A stretch of DNA of 64,000 bases from Corella eumyota (taxonomy: Eukaryota; Chordata; Ascidiacea; Phlebobranchia; Corellidae), in NCBI GenBank assembly GCA_963082875.1, contig OY720097.1, positions 2,728,001-2,792,000 of the forward strand, read 5' to 3'. How positions within the stretch are numbered: position 1 is the first letter of the stretch; each line of letters starts with the position of its first letter. Shown here in pieces: positions 61,201-64,000 of the stretch. Under the pieces are notes generated by a model. It was not told the origin of the DNA. It ran no database searches and saw only the letters and a program-made list of their open reading frames with translations. The translations under genes and the position numbers were made by a program.

Positions 61201-64000
61201 AGAAGTTCTTAATTCCAGATAAAAAAATTAACAAACAAGTTTATCTTAGCCACATTGTATCTCATGAACGCATTTATTTACAACTAGCCAACAAAACTCC
61301 TAAACTTGAAGAACTAATGGCTCTAATCAACGGTGACAAAAACTTAAAAACTTTAGATAAACTACCAGCTGTTGGGCAAGTCTGTCTTGCTTTAAATGTT
61401 ACTGATCACCAATATTACAGAAGTCTTATTATAGAACATACTGGCCCCCATCAGGCACTTGTTAAGTTTGTCGATTATGGTAACACAGCAATTGTAAACA
61501 AAACCAACATGAGAGCTTTAAAGCTTGAACATACAACTTTATCTGAGGTTGGTTTTGCTTGTAAACTTCCTTTAGTGCCAAGTGAACTGATGCCAGCACA
61601 AATTGTTGCAAAACTTGAAGATCTAGCTAATTGTGGCACTGTTAAGATTGCTGCCCATTCTGATAATGTACATAAAATTGACGACCAGTTTCAGCTGGAT
61701 TTAAGGGTCGAATTATGCAATGGTAAAATACAATTGTTATTTGATTTCTTTGCTGACGATGGCATAGCAAAAACTCATATATCTACTACCAGTACAGATC
61801 AGAATACGGATCAAAATTCAGCAAAAAAGGTTCCTCTTTCTGAAATTTTAGGTGCAAATGGTAATGATGTACCCAATTACGAATACTTAACAAATTTGAT
61901 GGACAGCCCAACTTCACAGGTCTATATTTCTCATGTTGAAACTCCTGGTAATATTTATTGCCAGTTAAACGAAAACTACATAAAACTAGACGAACTTATG
62001 CTTAATATTGAAGCATATTACAATGATGAAAGCAATGTTGGAGACCTAATTAAAAGTGCAACTGAACTTAAGATTGGTTCTGCTTGTATAGCAAAATATT
62101 CTGCTGACAATGGATGGTATAGAGCCAAAGTAATTAAAAAAATTGACGACGAAAATGTCAAAGTTAAGTTTGTCGATTATGGAAATACGGAAGTTATACA
62201 TTTAACTAACTTGAGACATACTAACGTAGGATTTTGTTTCTTACCTGCACAAGCTGTTCAATGTTCTCTTGCCCATGTAGAAAAGGATAAAGCATCATGG
62301 ACTCGAGAAGATATTAAGAAATTTAACGAAGATGTTGCAGAAAAAGAGCTGAGTGCTACTTTTGTGTCGTATGAAAATAATATTTATGATGTCATGTTAA
62401 GATTGCCTGACAACACTTTGCTAAACAAGGAATATATGGAAAAGAAAACTGATGCAGAAAACATCGTCGTTAAAAAAACGGAAGGGAAAAATGCAGATAT
62501 GTCTGTTATTGAAAATGTTAAAGTTTCTATTGCTGATATAACTACAGGTGAACTACATAATGCTTATATCAGTTACTCTACAAGTGCATTTGACTTTTAT
62601 ATTCAATTTGAAACCAACAAACTGGACGAAATTTATGAAAATGTTGCGAAAAATGCCCTTGATAATTGTGAGAATAAAATATTTTATGAGAATGAATATT
62701 GTATTGCTAAAAGCCCTGAAGATGAGGAATGGTATAGGGGACGAATTGTTAAATGTGAAGACAAAATTACAGTGTTTTTTATTGATTATGGTAACTCATG
62801 TGAAGTAGAAGAAGATTGTGTTAAAACCCTGTCAAAAAATTCAGCAAATTTTGATCAACAAGCAATTCATTGTTCGCTGAAATTAGAATTTAAATCACAA
62901 TCAGAAAATGCTAACCAAATATTTTCGAAATTGGATTTGGATAAAATTATTCAGGTCGAATTTCTTGAGGTTACTGATCATCTATGGACTGTGAACATTT
63001 TGTCAGATGGAAAAGATATCATGAAAGAACTTTCTACAACTAATCTAACTAGTAATGCATCTTTAAAGTGTGAGAACCAACAATCTTTGAAACCTTGTTT
63101 GGAAATTGGTGATGGGGATTCATCTGCAGTTGTATATCCTATTCCAAATGAACACATAAAACCAGGGTATGTATGCAAGGCTGTTGTTAGTTTTGCGACC
63201 AGCCTTCAAGATTTTTATGTTCAGCCTAATGATGAAAATTACAAAGAACTTCAAAGTTTACTTGAAAAAGTTGACCCAGGTTTAGATAAATATGACCCAT
63301 CGTCAAAAATGTTCTTAGCAAAAAGGTCGACACAGGACATCTGGATGAGATGTCAATTTCAAAGTTCCGATCAAAATTCAGTTATTTGTGTAGATGATGG
63401 CACAGTGTATCCAAAGGAAAATGTTAAAATTGCTAAAATGCCACATAATTTGTTTTCCCTACCATTTTCAGCAGTACATTGTCAGCTTTACCTATCTGCA
63501 GATCAAATGCTAGATATTCAGACAGATTTTGCTCAGAATATTCATGAAAAAATGGTTAATCGGACGTTTTTTGTCGAGTTTCTAAAGTGTGTTGATGTTG
63601 TCATCAATAAATGGGAAGTTAAATTATCCTCGGATTCACCTTTTTTGCCAGATTTTTTGAAAACCTGTTACAAATTTGAAGAGTCTCAAAATCTCGATGC
63701 TTCTAATTTTGTTCCCTCGATTATTATAAACGACCCAGCTGAAGTTAATGTTGGTTTAGAATTTAACAAACTCATGGAATCGATACATAAAAATGGATGT
63801 TTACTACAAAAATACTTTGAAACTTTTCGAAAAATTGTTGAAGACTATGCATCTAACATTAAGAAGATTTCTAAAAACAAAAATGAAACAAATGAAAATT
63901 TATTTTTTGCAAACCAACCAGAACACACTAAAACTATTATTGTAAAAAATGCTGAAGATCTATGTTGCCTTACTCAGGTTAATTCTATAAAGGGTGGTGA
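55231..64000 (+). CDS. multi-Tudor domain protein (TDRD6/TDRD15/Tudor-like), 3' truncated by the window
   Basis: Exons 55231-55303, 55646-55765, 56222-56337 and a giant exon from 56544 past 64000. At least 2,588 aa are visible, with no stop. Twelve extended-Tudor cores can be read, starting near residues 70, 256, 458, 652, 850, 1081, 1289, 1507, 1714, 1949, 2152 and 2358. Typical cores are WYRAKVIKKID...VKFVDYGNTE, WYRAHFLAVL...VLFVDYGNVD and YYRSLIIEHT...VKFVDYGNTA. Some cores are degenerate in the aromatic/acidic cage (QFIDTGTME at the eighth, CVDDGTVY at the twelfth, CLVDHGRII at the sixth) and may not bind methyl-arginine. Tudor proteins of this type scaffold germ granules (nuage, chromatoid body) by binding symmetrically dimethylated arginines of Piwi proteins. 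Large-exon structure and domain number fit TDRD6, TDRD15 or fly Tudor; I cannot choose between them. No MYND or RNA-binding domain is visible. Confidence 0.93.
56116..56190 (+). mobile_element. SINE head fragment in an intron of the Tudor gene
   Basis: tcagcgtggtgtagtggtca and the B-box-like region ggctttgattcccac are followed by cactgctctcattc, then the match ends about 30 nt before exon 3. Confidence 0.8.

Overview
The window looks like an ascidian (tunicate) genome, most likely Ciona or a close relative. It is very AT-rich, with short GT-AG introns, compact neighbouring genes, candidate spliced-leader acceptors just upstream of several start codons, and many copies of a tRNA-headed SINE. 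The species call is an inference from composition and gene structure. No retrovirus, LTR element, Polinton or other virus-like fossil was recognised.

Layout. 1-9.27 kb is gene-poor. It holds a degenerate ~27-bp minisatellite (6.3-7.3 kb) bracketed by a ~60-bp direct repeat. 9.27-32.19 kb (+) is one very large gene for a secreted EGF/cysteine-rich protein of about 3,960 codons. Its middle is 14 tandem copies of a six-exon cassette, each encoding two related four-cysteine GCW modules (28 modules in all). The copies are arranged as 1.45-1.50 kb units and a 4,447-bp three-unit super-repeat. Two units carry apparently damaging changes: a TAG stop in unit 5 and a destroyed splice acceptor in unit 13. 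32.2-35.3 kb is intergenic and contains a diverged ~320-bp direct duplication.

35.33-39.13 kb (+) is a complete 14-exon animal lipoxygenase with all iron ligands, and a Gly at the stereo-determining (Coffa) position that predicts R-stereospecificity. 40.06-41.07 kb (+) is an intronless RWD/RING-like gene, probably an E3 ubiquitin ligase. 41.59-43.78 kb (-) is a five-exon gene for a 188-aa secreted precursor that looks like an amidated peptide-hormone precursor. 45.10-54.11 kb (+) is an 18-exon gene for a 929-aa protein with an N-terminal death domain and otherwise unrecognised sequence. 55.23 kb to the window end (+) is a multi-Tudor protein (12 Tudor domains visible, TDRD6/TDRD15/Tudor-like) carried mostly by one exon longer than 7.4 kb and cut by the window edge.

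The genes do not form an obvious pathway. They are neighbours covering extracellular matrix or adhesion, lipid mediators, ubiquitin signalling, peptide signalling, death-fold signalling and germline piRNA biology. About a dozen SINE copies or fragments are confined to 39.7-56.2 kb, in introns and intergenic gaps. The most interesting items are the expanding exon-cassette array with its lesions, the unassigned amidated peptide, the R-type lipoxygenase prediction, and an excess of the palindrome TGACGTCA in exons.
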